Below, one piece after another: positions 1 through 10,980 of a stretch of 64,000 nucleotides of DNA. Under the pieces are notes generated by a model. The model searched no databases. It worked only from the letters and a program-made list of their open reading frames with translations, and had not been told where the DNA came from. Both the position numbers and the translations under genes were made by a program. Position 1 is the first letter of the stretch. Each line of letters opens with the position of its first letter. The stretch covers positions 128,273-192,272 of the forward strand of contig JAKUCV010000421.1 in NCBI GenBank assembly GCA_028386065.3, given 5' to 3'. This DNA comes from Turnera subulata (lineage: Eukaryota; Streptophyta; Magnoliopsida; Malpighiales; Passifloraceae).

Positions 1-435
1 GGACTGGAGGTCTGGCGGTGTATGGCCAGCCGAGCACTTAAACGTTATGACAAAAAAAAATAGAAGTCCACTACTATAGTAGTACTATATAGTGACTGTA
101 GTAGTACTATATAGTGTTTCTGGATTACTACAGGTCATTATTTTATAGGTTCTTCATCCATTGTTTGAGGATTAGATTAACCTGGGATTATGACAAAAAA
201 AAAAAACATTAACCTGGGATGGCGACGTTGTGGTAGCGCCTTTAGCGTGCCTATCTTTAGATCACGACTTTGAGTCATGGCTTTTTCAATCAGCCACATT
301 TCCATGACGCGGCAGAATAAGGCTTTTCATATAGTGAGGTGCTAGTCGTTGAGCCTACAAAATTTCTCGAATCATGAAGCTTGAGCGAACAAGGGTTTCT
401 ATGGATATGAGAGAGTCTCTTATATTAGGAGGGCC
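1..435. other. Intergenic stretch, no gene seen
   Basis: No credible coding region. It holds an A-tail preceded by ttatgac near 44-59 that looks like the 3' end of a retroelement entering from the left, a 22-bp unit repeated twice at about 70-116 (agtagtactatatagtg), and a tiny poly(A) insertion at 189-207. Confidence 0.5.
176..220 (+). repeat. Minimal poly(A) insertion with 13-bp TSD
   Basis: The 13-mer attaacctgggat occurs at 176-188 and again at 208-220. Between them lie 19 bases, tatgac followed by a run of A. This is the expected product of target-primed reverse transcription that stopped after the poly(A) tail and a few bases of the element. Confidence 0.7.
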
Positions 436-452
436 TAATATCAATATATAAT

Positions 453-2775
453 AAAATAAAAGGAAAACAGACTCTGTTTTTCTTCTCACAACGCGTTTTC
501 ATAAAGCATCCATCTGAAACATTACAGGCCCATGCGCCTCTTCTCCCCGCGCGTGTGCGGCAGTCCTGACACCCCCGCCTGTCGCCATGACTTTGCCGGC
601 GAGCCCAGACGACATAGAGACGGCCTTGGACAGAGCCACCCGCAAGGTCCGAATTTGCGACCCAGTCGGCAGCCCCATCCAAAGGTGTAGATCCCACTCA
701 AGAAACCGAGGGGCCGGCGCTCTCCCCTCCTCTGACCGGCTCCGATCAAACTCACCTCCACCAGCGCGACTGGACCCAACTCACCAACCGGTGACCACTC
801 TCCCTCGAACCCCTGAACTTGACTCCGGCGAGGATAGAGGCAGCCAACTTCGACCACAAGAGCGCCGAGATCTGCCGCCCCCGCTGACGGCAGCACCACT
901 GCAAGCGCCCGAGCAGCCCAGCCCCGCTGAAGCCGATGCATCCAGGCGCCCGAGCAATCCAGTCCCAGTCTTGCCTCCGATCCAACCCGACTGGCCGAAC
1001 CAAGCCAATCCATCCCAGAGTCGATACCACCTACAGGGTCAGACGAGTCCATGGAAGATGTTCGGCCCAGTTATCGGGACACGCTTTTTGCCGGCTCTAA
1101 CCCACTGTACCTGTCCGATCCGTGGGAATTAGAAGGAGAGGCCGAATATGAGGAAGGTGACCTGACGATAGTTCAGAACGATGGTGTCGACAACCTGATT
1201 TTATCAGATCCTTTCAAAGCCAGGTTGGATAAACAATGGGAACATGCAGTTGTGATTAAGCTGTATGGACGTTACATTGGGTTCAAGGCTCTGCATGCCA
1301 AACTGCAGGACCTGTGGAAACCGACCGGCGCCTTTAAAATCCTAGACCTTGAGAACAATTTCTAAATGGTGCGGTTCTGGGAGTCGCAAGATTACTTTCA
1401 TGCCTTGACCGATGGCCCATGGAGTATCTTTGGCAGCGCGCTAAGTGTGCAACCATGGACCCCGAATTTTCGAGCTGCTACTGGAAAGATTGATTCGATT
1501 GTTGCGTGGATCCAATTCTCCGACTTCCCTACAAATCGTTACCACTCCAAAATTCTTCGTCAACTCGGTAACATGGTGGGCAGAACAATCAGACTTGACG
1601 GTAACTCTTCTAACCCTAGTAGGGCTAAATTCGCTAGAGTTGTTGTATGTTTAGGCTTGACAAAACCTTTGAAAGGCACGGTGCACCTCGAAAGCGAACC
1701 TTTAAAGGTAAGCTATGAGGGTTTGCCAGTATGTTATGTTTGTGGGAAGCTAAATCACAGTAGCTTAGCTTGCCCAGACGCTTCCCAACTACAAAATGCC
1801 GAGGCAATACCACAACCTGGCGTACCCACATTTCCGGTACGGGAAGGAAGAGGAGAATGGATGATGGCACCACGAAGGCCTGGGCGCCCGACTCGGCGCC
1901 ACCTCACCGCCCCTCAGGTCCATTCGCTACCTCTTCACACCAGTAACTCATCAAACAGATTTCATCTCCTGGAAGGTGCTCTCCATGTGGACACCGTTCC
2001 AGTCATACGCCCTGGTCCAGCTGCACCTACCCTGCCCTCACAACCCACTCCAGCTGTCTTACTAGTAACACAACCTTCTAAGCCACCCCTAAATGCCAGT
2101 GAGACTCAGTATCAACCTGAACCTCCCCCTCTCCTCCCTACACTTAGTGACTTCCTCGGGGAAGGGACCCTTACGAAAACAAAAAACAAGCCCTCCACCC
2201 GCACCCCCAAACAATCAATGAAAAATCCCAACCACTAAAAATTTTGAAACTTGCAACAAAGGAAACCCCTAAAAGACAAACCCCCAAAGATGTATCCAAT
2301 GCCAGCAATTATCCGTCTACCTCCGATGTCACCTAGTCTCACACTGGACTTGCCACCCCTTTCGTCCCCTCTTCAGCTACCTACCCATCAATTTCTAACA
2401 ACTTTACCCATCCAGCCCCTACACGACCTCGTAGACACCATCAACACACGGCAGTAGTACTCACGGAAGATTGCCATCGTATGATCTTTTCCCCAGGAGC
2501 ATCCACCTCAGGCATAGATGTCGACCGTCCGCCGGACACTCCTTGCCCTAGTTGATCACCCGGTCATCCGACATTACTTTTAATCTTTGTTGTCTTATTT
2601 GTCGTCGGTAGTTCTTGGCTTTTTTTATTAGATTAGCCAGGTTGATTATGTTTGTTTCTTATTGTATGCACAAATTTTCTTTTTCAAGATAGTAGTCGGA
2701 GTGAGCAACCTACTCCTAATCATATATCCTACTCAAGTATATTTTTAATATACATCCCGGTTTCGACCAAAAAAA
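453..2775 (+). mobile_element. Non-autonomous LINE carrying ORF1 only, with intact TSDs
   Basis: A perfect 17-bp direct repeat, taatatcaatatataat, flanks the element at 436-452 and 2776-2792. Inside is a GC-rich 5' region, a gag-like ORF1 with DUF4283 and a CCHC zinc knuckle, about 540 bp of 3' region, and a short A-tail after gtttcgacc. There is no endonuclease, reverse transcriptase or RNase H, so the copy must have moved on enzymes from another LINE or lost ORF2 before inserting. The TSD shows that this 2.3-kb form is what was inserted. Confidence 0.85.
1051..2238 (+). pseudogene. LINE ORF1 (DUF4283 plus zinc knuckle), interrupted
   Basis: This encodes the ORF1 nucleic-acid-binding protein of an L1-type plant LINE. 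Two in-frame parts, 1051-1365 and 1366-2238, are separated only by a TAA at 1363-1365. The motifs are typical of DUF4283 (WKPTGAFKILDLENNF, DGPWSIFG, LSVQPWTPNF), followed by a CX2CX4HX4C knuckle, CYVCGKLNHSSLAC, around 1735-1782, and a proline-rich C-terminus. A Pro-rich open frame at 587-1132 overlaps in another frame and may be the original N-terminal part after a frameshift. It is probably inactive. Confidence 0.8.
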
Positions 2776-3008
2776 TAATATCAATATATAATCAATATTG
2801 ACTAGAATCTGGATTGAAGGAGCAAGGATGACATCACTAATGCATTTTAGAAAGAAAAAAGAAAAAAAAATGTTAGATTAAAATTTAGATACTCCTCTAA
2901 GTCCTTCTTGGACCAGATTGTGGGCCATTCCTTTTCCTAACAAAAAAATAAATAAACCTTGTGGGCCTTCTGGAATTAAAATAAGTGCTGCTTCATTTCC
3001 AACACCAC

Positions 3009-3058
3009 AAGTCCACATAGATATTTTCATCAAAAAAAAAAAAAAGTCCACATAGATA
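3009..3058 (+). repeat. Minimal poly(A) insertion with 15-bp TSD
   Basis: The repeat aagtccacatagata lies at 3009-3023 and 3044-3058. The 20-bp insert (3024-3043) is ttttcatc followed by A's. It has the same structure as the insertions at 189-207, 9981-10001 and 41179-41199. Confidence 0.7.
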
Positions 3059-4911
3059 CCCATAATAAGTTATGAACCGTAATTAAAAAAATATATATAT
3101 GCTATGTACCATTGTATTGTACTACATATTTTAATAGGTGTAGATTTCGAAGTGACAGATGGCAAAATTTCTGCTTTGGAGAATTTTCTCATAGCTTGAG
3201 GAAAAGAAAAAAGAGGAAGAGAATTTTCTAAGGGGTTCTTAAAAGGGGAAGTAAAGATAATTAATGTGAGGCCTATGCTCTTTAGGAACTTTGATTTGTC
3301 CTATATATATACAAAATCTTAAGACATAACCAAGAATGAATATTCTTCTCTTTCTTAAGATCTGTAAAATATAACACACATAACGAATGGTCAAATTTTT
3401 TCTCACGAAAAATCCAATAAAAAACTTTTATTTACAAAGCTAATCAATATTCCAATAAAAAGATTTGGTTAACTACATTAAATGTGCAAGTTAGAAGTTA
3501 TAGAATTATTGCAAATCCAATGTTATGAACTTCATTAAAAAAATTGAATTTTGTGAACAAAAAAATCTTCATTAAAAATTATTTTTCCCGGGCCCACTGC
3601 CGTCACAAGATCAAGTTAACAGTAGCTAGCTACTCACTTACACTGCCTGTGGATATGTGCGTTTTCCTAAATTGGTCCACCGGCTGCTGCCTGTGAACGC
3701 GGAAACCGTACTCGAGTACGGTATGGGCAGGTGGCGGTGGCATTTAATCCACAAAGTCACCCAGACAAATTGCTCTTTTCACTCAAATCTAAAATCTAAT
3801 TAAATCCTCAAAGATGGAGGACAGAACATATAAGGGGGATTTGGTTGTTGACATAGTACAAAAGTAAAGCTAGGATCCAGCTGTTTTTTCACCACTTTTT
3901 AATACACTTTCAAGTCTCAACCTTTGCTTGACGTCAAATGTAGTTAATTAAATCATATAATTTTTTAAGATTTTGTTAGGTTACCGGTTAAATCATGAAG
4001 TTAAGTTTAATCACAAGTGATCATTATTCTAATGATAGTCAAATGACAATTTCTGATGAGGAAAAAGACCAAAGCTACCATAAACGTGTTCATACATCAT
4101 TAAAAGTATAAAACTTTTTCTCCCTGCACTTCTTACCTCAAAGCAGTTGTTTAGTCCTTAGTGTACATATAATAAATAGATTACATTAATTTGTTTTTCC
4201 TGAAATGGATTACATTATTACCAACTTTTCATTGTATACAATGTATCTTCTTTTGCATCATGGAATAAGAAAACAGAACTCATGATTAAGAGCTACAGTT
4301 TCCTATTATTTAGTGATTTTTTTGGTAGGAACTTGTGCACTAACCTATTGGAAAAAAAAATAAATTTAGTGAGAAAAATCTTGAAGAATAAGGTGTATGT
4401 ATATGATATCCAATTATTTGACTAAAGATGATGTTTGGTATTGTGACATCATATTTAAGTCACTATTAAAAGGCATAGTGAATGATTACTCCCTTGGACA
4501 ATATGGATAGACATGTTCTTATTCTGTCTATAACTACTACTAGATAGACTTTACAAACAACCTTGCAAACAATTCTCACATGGGTTGGGTGAGAGATAAA
4601 TAGTTGGCCAATTCTCCCAATAATCATTAAGTTTTTCCATAAGAAGTTCCGCTGCTTAGGACGACTATTCAAGTAGCTCTGCGAGAACTCTACAAATACT
4701 TGTTTAAACCTTCTAAAATGAAACCTGTGCTATAAAATTTTTGGTCTTACCTCTTAACCTCACTATCCAAAGTTGTGTATCATATGTTAAAATTTCTACC
4801 AAATCACTCTAGATTTTGTTTTATCCAGTACTATCATCCCCTATTGGGGTTGAAATTAAGTACGCATAATAAAACCATTCACTACCTATTTCATAATATA
4901 ACGAGTTAAAT

Positions 4912-5271
4912 CATTTTTGTCAGATCCGGACCGGCCCGGCCGGTTGAACCTGGATAACTGTGACCCGGAGACAATTCCGAGTTTTTTATCCCTCCGGGTT
5001 GTACTCTTAAAAAAAACCGGCCGGGTCAGAACGGGTTCTCCGGATTTTTCGGGTTTATAGACTCATTTTCGGCCCGGGTTAAAAGAAAAAAATTAAAGTT
5101 TTGCCTGTGGCATACCATGATTAGACCTTTGATTGGACCTTTATTAAAAAATCATATATTTTCACTAATAATTTTAATACCGGTCAGACCTCGGTTGAAC
5201 TCTGGTTAATCTCTAAACCCTAGACCCAGACACTGAAATGGATCGATGGCCGGGCCGGGTTTTATAACCTT
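4912..5271. mobile_element. CCGG-rich MITE-like element, probable 9-bp TSD
   Basis: The 9-mer gagttaaat flanks a 360-bp block at 4903-4911 and 5272-5280. The block stands out from its AT-rich surroundings by repeated ccggcccgg motifs near both ends, in roughly inverted orientation (ccggaccggcccggcc near the left end, ggccgggccgggtt near the right). The terminal inverted repeats are imperfect, so the superfamily is not assigned. Confidence 0.45.
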
Positions 5272-6187
5272 GAGTTAAATTTAGAAATGTATGTACGAGA
5301 GCTACAAAGATCAAAATATCAGCGCTCAAATAAGAAAAAAATTAGGAGATTTAAATAGAAATTAAAACAATCTAACTTTGGGTTCAATGATGACATCCAC
5401 TACAGTTAGACATGGGTGGACACTTCATTTCCTTGTTTTCCCCATATATGTGACAAATCTTCTCTGTCATTCCAACAAGTAATTAACTTTCACGCGTTGA
5501 TTAAATACAATGTGCAAAAGAATAATTGTATCAATTGAGGTATAAGAGATATAATTAAGGGTAGTAATACACTTAATTAGAGTATTTTTTTAAATATCTT
5601 TAATTACAGTTATTTCCACTATCATATTTGGGTGGCTATATACACCAGCAAGTACCAGTTCATCCATGTTCCATTCATAGAACGAATGAACCATAAATAT
5701 AATTTCTCCGCGTGTGCATTTGTTTAAATCCTTTAGAGAAGGCTTATCATTCCATTATACATGGAAAATAATAAAATACAGAGGAGAAGTAACAAAACCC
5801 AACTTTCAAAACTATCAAGAAAAACCTTCTTTAATATGTGTAGTTACTCAAATTATTATTTCTTACTATACATACCTACGTCTATTTGCACATTTTTATT
5901 ATTCTATATGTATATCATTTTTTTAAAAGCGTACATATACATGCCCCATGCACATAGTTTAATTTAATATAATGATGAGGTGACCGTGTTACTATTTAGA
6001 TTTATTATATACTATCAATTATAGAATCAAATGTGTCAAGATATGGTACTATAGTGTCATTCAAAACCCAAGGAAAAAGAGGTACACATGCAACGCATTG
6101 CCAGCCTCTTCCCACTTAAACGTACTTACTAGGAAGCAGCCTCCTTTTCCATGTAAAGTCTCAAAACGTACACAGGAAAATCACATC

Positions 6188-6195
6188 TATATAAA
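6188..6195 (+). promoter_or_regulatory. TATA box of the ERF gene
   Basis: The sequence tatataaa lies 115 bp before the chosen ATG at 6310, leaving room for a transcription start and a roughly 80-90 bp leader. Confidence 0.55.
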
Positions 6196-6309
6196 CACAA
6201 CAACATCCCTATCTTTCAATCCCTCCTGAACAAACAAAGTCTGTGTGTACTTTCACTGCACTTGCATTTGCCATATATATACATATCTAGAGTTAAATTC
6301 TTGTCTGAA

Positions 6310-6879
6310 ATGGAAGGAAGAACCCTGGCCAGCCATGGTGGCGCCATTGCTTCAAGGTATCGGGGCGTTCGGCAGCGGAAATGGGGGAAATGGGTCTCCG
6401 AAATCCGGGAGCCCGGCACGAAGACGAGAATCTGGCTAGGAAGCTACGAGACACCGGAAATGGCAGCTGCAGCCTATGATGTGGCGGCACTACACCTTAA
6501 AGGAAGTGGAGCGGCTCTAAACTTCCCCGAAATGGCAGGTAGCCTACCCCGGCCGGCTAGTTCTTGCCCTGAAGACGTGCAAATGGCGGCGCAGCAGGCC
6601 GCGCAGCGGCTTAGAAGGCCGAATAATAACTTTTCGGAGGTGAGTGGTGATCAGTCTTGTAACAATGGTGCAGCTGGCTTGCGCCCTATTAGGGTTGGAC
6701 TATCTCCTAGCCAAATTCAGGCTATTAATGAGGCACCCATGGACTCACCCAATATGTGGATGGAGTTGGCTGGAGCTCTATTTTTGGAAGAACCCATGGT
6801 TATGGGTGGAGATGGAAGTGATTTTCAGTTTAGTAACCAGTGGGAGGAGATGCAACCGGACTCCATTTGGGATTTCTAG
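6310..6879 (+). CDS. AP2/ERF transcription factor, DREB-type (ERF020/021-like)
   Basis: Nuclear DNA-binding transcription factor of 189 aa with a single AP2/ERF domain at about residues 17-74. The visible core is [19 protein letters not shown], then [19 protein letters not shown] and LNFPE. Val before SEIRE at the diagnostic position, rather than the Ala usual in ERF proteins, favours the DREB side of the family. The C-terminus is acidic and ends in DSIWDF, a likely activation segment. An in-frame upstream ATG at 6262 would add 16 residues unlike the family; the ATG at 6310 is preferred because MEGR followed soon by the domain is normal for these short proteins. It is intronless, as expected. 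The exact subgroup is uncertain without a tree. Confidence 0.9.
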   Translation: MEGRTLASHGGAIASRYRGVRQRKWGKWVSEIREPGTKTRIWLGSYETPEMAAAAYDVAALHLKGSGAALNFPEMAGSLPRPASSCPEDVQMAAQQAAQRLRRPNNNFSEVSGDQSCNNGAAGLRPIRVGLSPSQIQAINEAPMDSPNMWMELAGALFLEEPMVMGGDGSDFQFSNQWEEMQPDSIWDF

Positions 6880-9718
6880 TCAATTAGCCAAGCCAATACA
6901 AGCATAATGTAATTAATTAATTAATTAATTACCGTGTCAAAATTCTGACAAAAATTTTTTTAGTGAAGAATCTAGAATAATATATATATACAATCTAGGT
7001 TTCCGAGAAGACAGTAATAAGTTGCTTCAAGGAAGAACCATATCTAGATGGAGGAGGATTAAATTATTCATATGTACACCCAATGAAGAATATCCTGGGT
7101 TGACTGTTAATTAAGTGATGGATTTGGCTCTGTTTTTATAGTTGTCAAGTTGCAGTTTCTTATTTTGTTCTTTCGTTATCCAGTGACTCACTCAATACTA
7201 TGTGGAAAGAAATGGGATAGCAGAGTACGTCACAAAATCGTGATATTTATATTCTTTGTACAAGATGGAATTTAGTTGTGCAAGAATATTCTGTTTTGTT
7301 TTAAATCCCTCTAAATTAGTGTAGTTGATTAATGGTTTGGAAAAACAAAAATGTATCTTCTAAACCAAACGAACGATATCTAGTTTTTCAATGAACTTGT
7401 TTTTTTTTTTGTCAAAATTTCAATGAACTTGTTGGGTTCATACTCCAACATGAGAATAATATACCTCATAAAAGTAATTCATATTTGGAATTTAAAGATT
7501 TTGTTATATTATATTAATCCATCCTACTGACTTAACCCATTATCCTTACGAGGTAATTAGATCACTACCAGTAATTTAATTTTCATATACCGATTCTTAT
7601 CAAACTGATACCTGCCAGACCTTATAATTTAAGGAAAATACAGTAACACCTTATCCATTGTATCCAACTCAATGCCAATTAGCTCAAATATATAGATTAA
7701 ATTGCCATTTATCATGTTATATCTTTTTTTGTTTATTGCATGAACCAAGCTATGTCATTCTTTGGTTTCCTTTCTGTTGATTTACCCGAACTTCTTATTC
7801 TTTGTATATTTTGTTCTAGCTTTGTGTGGTTGATATATATGTAGATATAATAATTAATAAGATTAAGAAGTTATACTGGCCCCTGTCTCCTGCTTTGCGC
7901 GTGTGTACTGTCGTTGACTTCTATGAGCAATGGTGAACCTTCTTTGCAGCTCTCTAATTCTGTACTACGTGGACAATTAAACCCCACAAAGAGGCTCACA
8001 AATAGGCCCATAGACACAAATAAGCCCCAAAGAGACAATGGTTAATGGGTTTCAAGTTTCAACCTGGAAAGAAGGTAAAGCAAAGGAGCAAACCAATAAT
8101 CAAGGGTGAAATGACTTCCCGGATTACTAATTAAGTCTTATCTAAGTTGAAGCTTTGGGATTGAGGGGTTCATGTAAAAAACAGAAAGAACATAACTTCC
8201 ATGTGATCAACTGTATTTAGAGCATCATATCTCAAAAACTTGTGGAAATCGTTGCACTTGCATTCTCCTTGAATATAATCAAAAGCATTGCTACTGAAAT
8301 AATGGAGGGAGAGCCTAGAAGTCATTGCATATGACAACCGGGCGTGTGCTGGAACTATCAAAAGTCTTGATGGTACTCCCCATAGATGAAGTCATTTTTT
8401 TTTTTCTGTGTTGAGAAAAAGAAAAAAATGGAAGTCTTCACCGTGCCTCCTCCTCCCTTCCCATCGGCACCCCCTTCCTCCCACCTTCATTATTGTCGTT
8501 CTGGCACGTAAATTCGACCACACACCCAATCCTAAGCGGCCTCCGGTTGTCATTGAGGAAAACAAGAAGCTACCAGCCACCAGTGGGCTTGTTGCTTGTT
8601 GGTATTCTTGCAAAAAACGAGAGAAATGAGGTCTCGAGTTTAAATTTCACCTTTATCGACTAGTATCATAAAAAAAATCCACCATCCACAACAACAATTC
8701 CGACTACTCTTGGGTGGTTGGTGTAGTGATGAAATCAAACTCATACATGGTGTTTTAACCGCATGGCGCAATGCTTGCACGGCTTCGGAACATAGTCCCC
8801 TGTGACTTCAATTTCTTCTAATTTAATTTATATTACGAGCTTCATTGGACCATCGTGTAGAGATCATGGTGATCATCGTTATTAGATGGCGCATGGATAT
8901 CAGATTAAGTACTTTACTTGGTATTTCAATTCACAATTAGTGAAGGGGTATGAGATATTAGGAGTAGCTTAGGTTTCATAAAAAAAAAAAACACTTAGAC
9001 AATTTAATTCTAGATTAGCACGTTGACCAACTTTTTCCTTGAATTCTCTCAAACGTTGGATGACCAATTTTTTTTTGCTTTTTCCAATGGTAGTTCTAGT
9101 TTCAACACAAAGTCATTTTTCTTTTGCTTTTTTCTTGTCTTGGTGTAAAATTAGTTTCTGAGTATTGATTTTGATGTGCCGCCCAAATCTTATCTGGGCC
9201 AACCAAGCATGACTTTTAAGGTACGAAGTTTTGACCTGGTGTCAGAGCCAGAATGTGCACTTTTTAAATGACAAAGGAACATAAGGTGGGTGGTCTCCTA
9301 GACTGAGGAGAGTAGAAACATCCCAATATTAATTATCAATGTTCAAATGCACAATTTATTCAATGTACTTTTTGATTTGTTTTGTCTGATGGAAGATATA
9401 ATCCAAGGTACCTCTCACTCCACAGAGTGACAATACATCAAATTTGGATCTGCAATTTTCGTTTATTACAAATAAGCTAGCAAATCATTTGAACATACAT
9501 GCATATATGCTTAGTGCCAATACTTGGTACTTGTATTTTTTGTCATAAGGCTATTGAGGAAATGAATAGCAGCGAGTTCATCAACTCATGCGTTCTTGAA
9601 ATCCTATAAATTAAGAAGGAGAGGGGGATTTTGGTTAACATCCTACATTGAGGCAATCCTAATATGGATCTATACGCCAATTATATTTATAAAACAGTTT
9701 AGAAATGCAAACAACAAA
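6880..9718. other. Intergenic, no gene seen
   Basis: AT-rich sequence with no supported gene. It contains the 3' region of the ERF gene, a poly(T) micro-insertion at 7402-7417, and around 8580-8680 a stretch ending in an A-run (gaggtctcgagtttaaat, then tatcat plus A's) that vaguely resembles a decayed SINE, too weak to call. Confidence 0.45.
7386..7433 (-). repeat. Minimal poly(A) insertion (minus strand) with 16-bp TSD
   Basis: The 16-mer tttcaatgaacttgtt is at 7386-7401 and 7418-7433. The insert at 7402-7417 reads as ttttgac plus poly(A) on the minus strand, matching the ttatgac-A tail of the insertion at 189-207. Confidence 0.65.
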
Positions 9719-9792
9719 GGTGTCGTGGTGTAGTTGGTTATCACGTCAGTCTAACACACTGAAGGTCTCCGGTTCGAGTCCGGGCGACGCCA
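9719..9792 (+). tRNA. tRNA-Val (anticodon AAC)
   Basis: A 74-nt cloverleaf. The acceptor stem pairs ggtgtcg with cgacgcc (one G-U pair), followed by discriminator A. The A box is tggtgtagttgg and the B box ggttcgagtcc. The anticodon stem TCAGT/ACTGA closes the loop CTAACAC, giving anticodon AAC. A run of eight T's directly downstream is a good RNA polymerase III terminator. There is no intron. Confidence 0.95.
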
Positions 9793-9800
9793 TTTTTTTT

Positions 9801-10980
9801 AACTCTCTCAAACCAAAAACTAAAAATAGAAAGGGTTAAATCACTTCCTGACAGAAAGAAAGGCCCAATTTTCCAACCAGGAGTACAAAGCCCAAAATAT
9901 CATTAAACCTCTTCAAACCTCTGACCTAAGCCCAAAATTATCATGAGAAACTCTGGACTAAGAATAAATCACTTCTGCTCCAGACCCAAAAAAAAAAAAA
10001 AAAATCACTTCTGCTCAGGCCTCAGATTAACCCAAGTGCACCACGAGCTACAACATATAAAAAACTAACAAGAGACATAGATTATGTGGAATCATTATAA
10101 ATTGATCTTTCTCCCTATAATTTTTGCTTGCAAAAAGGTACATCACCATATATATTACATAAAATTTACGTAGTGTTCTTCAATCAGGATTTGCATACTG
10201 TGCGCATTGGATTTATTTTCTGCCTCATTATGAAATAATGTTTATATGCATCTGCCGTGATCTATTCGCGCGAGCCCAATAAAATCGTGACTTTGTTTAA
10301 AATGATCGATGCAGCTTCATTAATTATATAAAGAGATCGAATAATACAGGAAGAAACAATGATCTGCCGTGTGTCGTTTACCATTGACATCTAAAAAAAA
10401 TGATTAGGTCAATAAAATTAGTGCCTACTCAAGGCACATATGCACTCAACAACACCCCGAAACAATCTGCAGGCTATTGTTTGTTATTATTCTACATTCT
10501 CGTTAATACTAATCATCAATATAAATTATAATGACTTAGGGCATAAACGTGTTCACTATAACTATTAGTACTCCATGAATTAAGTCGCGTCTCATAGCTA
10601 TTGGCTGAGAAAGTCAAAGTAAACTCCAGGGGAGCATATGTATTAAGTTAACACCAATACATGCAACAATTAAACATGTATCTCTTTGTAACAACCACGA
10701 AAATTATGTGATAACTACTCTTTATATTTATATGGGACATAAACGCGTTAGCTAATAATACTCTTATATATTAGCTACCAGTAATTTTCCATGGAATGAT
10801 CATGGCACCTCTCTCTGTTTTTCTTATTTTTTTCTATGCGTAAAATAATTTCTGTGGCAGGCCCAACTTCCCCTTTAAAAGGTCTTCTCCCGCAGGTTAT
10901 CGAACCCATCTCCATTAGGCGTTTTCAGCTACCCTCTTATTGCCATTTTGATTATAAGCTCCATCATTGCATCTATTTCC
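9801..10980. other. Intergenic, upstream of the TNL gene
   Basis: No gene is seen. It includes the micro-insertion at 9981-10001 and the presumed TNL promoter; no convincing TATA box was picked out. Confidence 0.45.
9966..10016 (+). repeat. Minimal poly(A) insertion with 15-bp TSD
   Basis: The repeat aaatcacttctgctc at 9966-9980 and 10002-10016 flanks a 21-bp insert made of cagaccc and a run of A. Confidence 0.75.

Larger units (their letters stand above)
2793..6187. other. Intergenic, AT-rich, upstream of the ERF gene
   Basis: No coding region can be supported; the short open frames here are AT-rich and lack family motifs. The region contains a poly(A) micro-insertion at 3024-3043 and a CCGG-rich MITE-like block at 4912-5271. 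The last few hundred bases are the presumed promoter of the ERF gene. Confidence 0.5.

Noticed and set aside
587..1132. Separate gene encoding a 181-aa Pro-rich protein
   Set aside because: It lies inside the LINE bounded by the 17-bp TSD and overlaps ORF1 in another frame; it is part of the element.
2918..2968. Possible further poly(A) micro-insertion flanked by ttgtgggcc
   Set aside because: The repeat is only 9 bp and the A-run is interrupted (aaaaaaataaataaa), so chance cannot be excluded.
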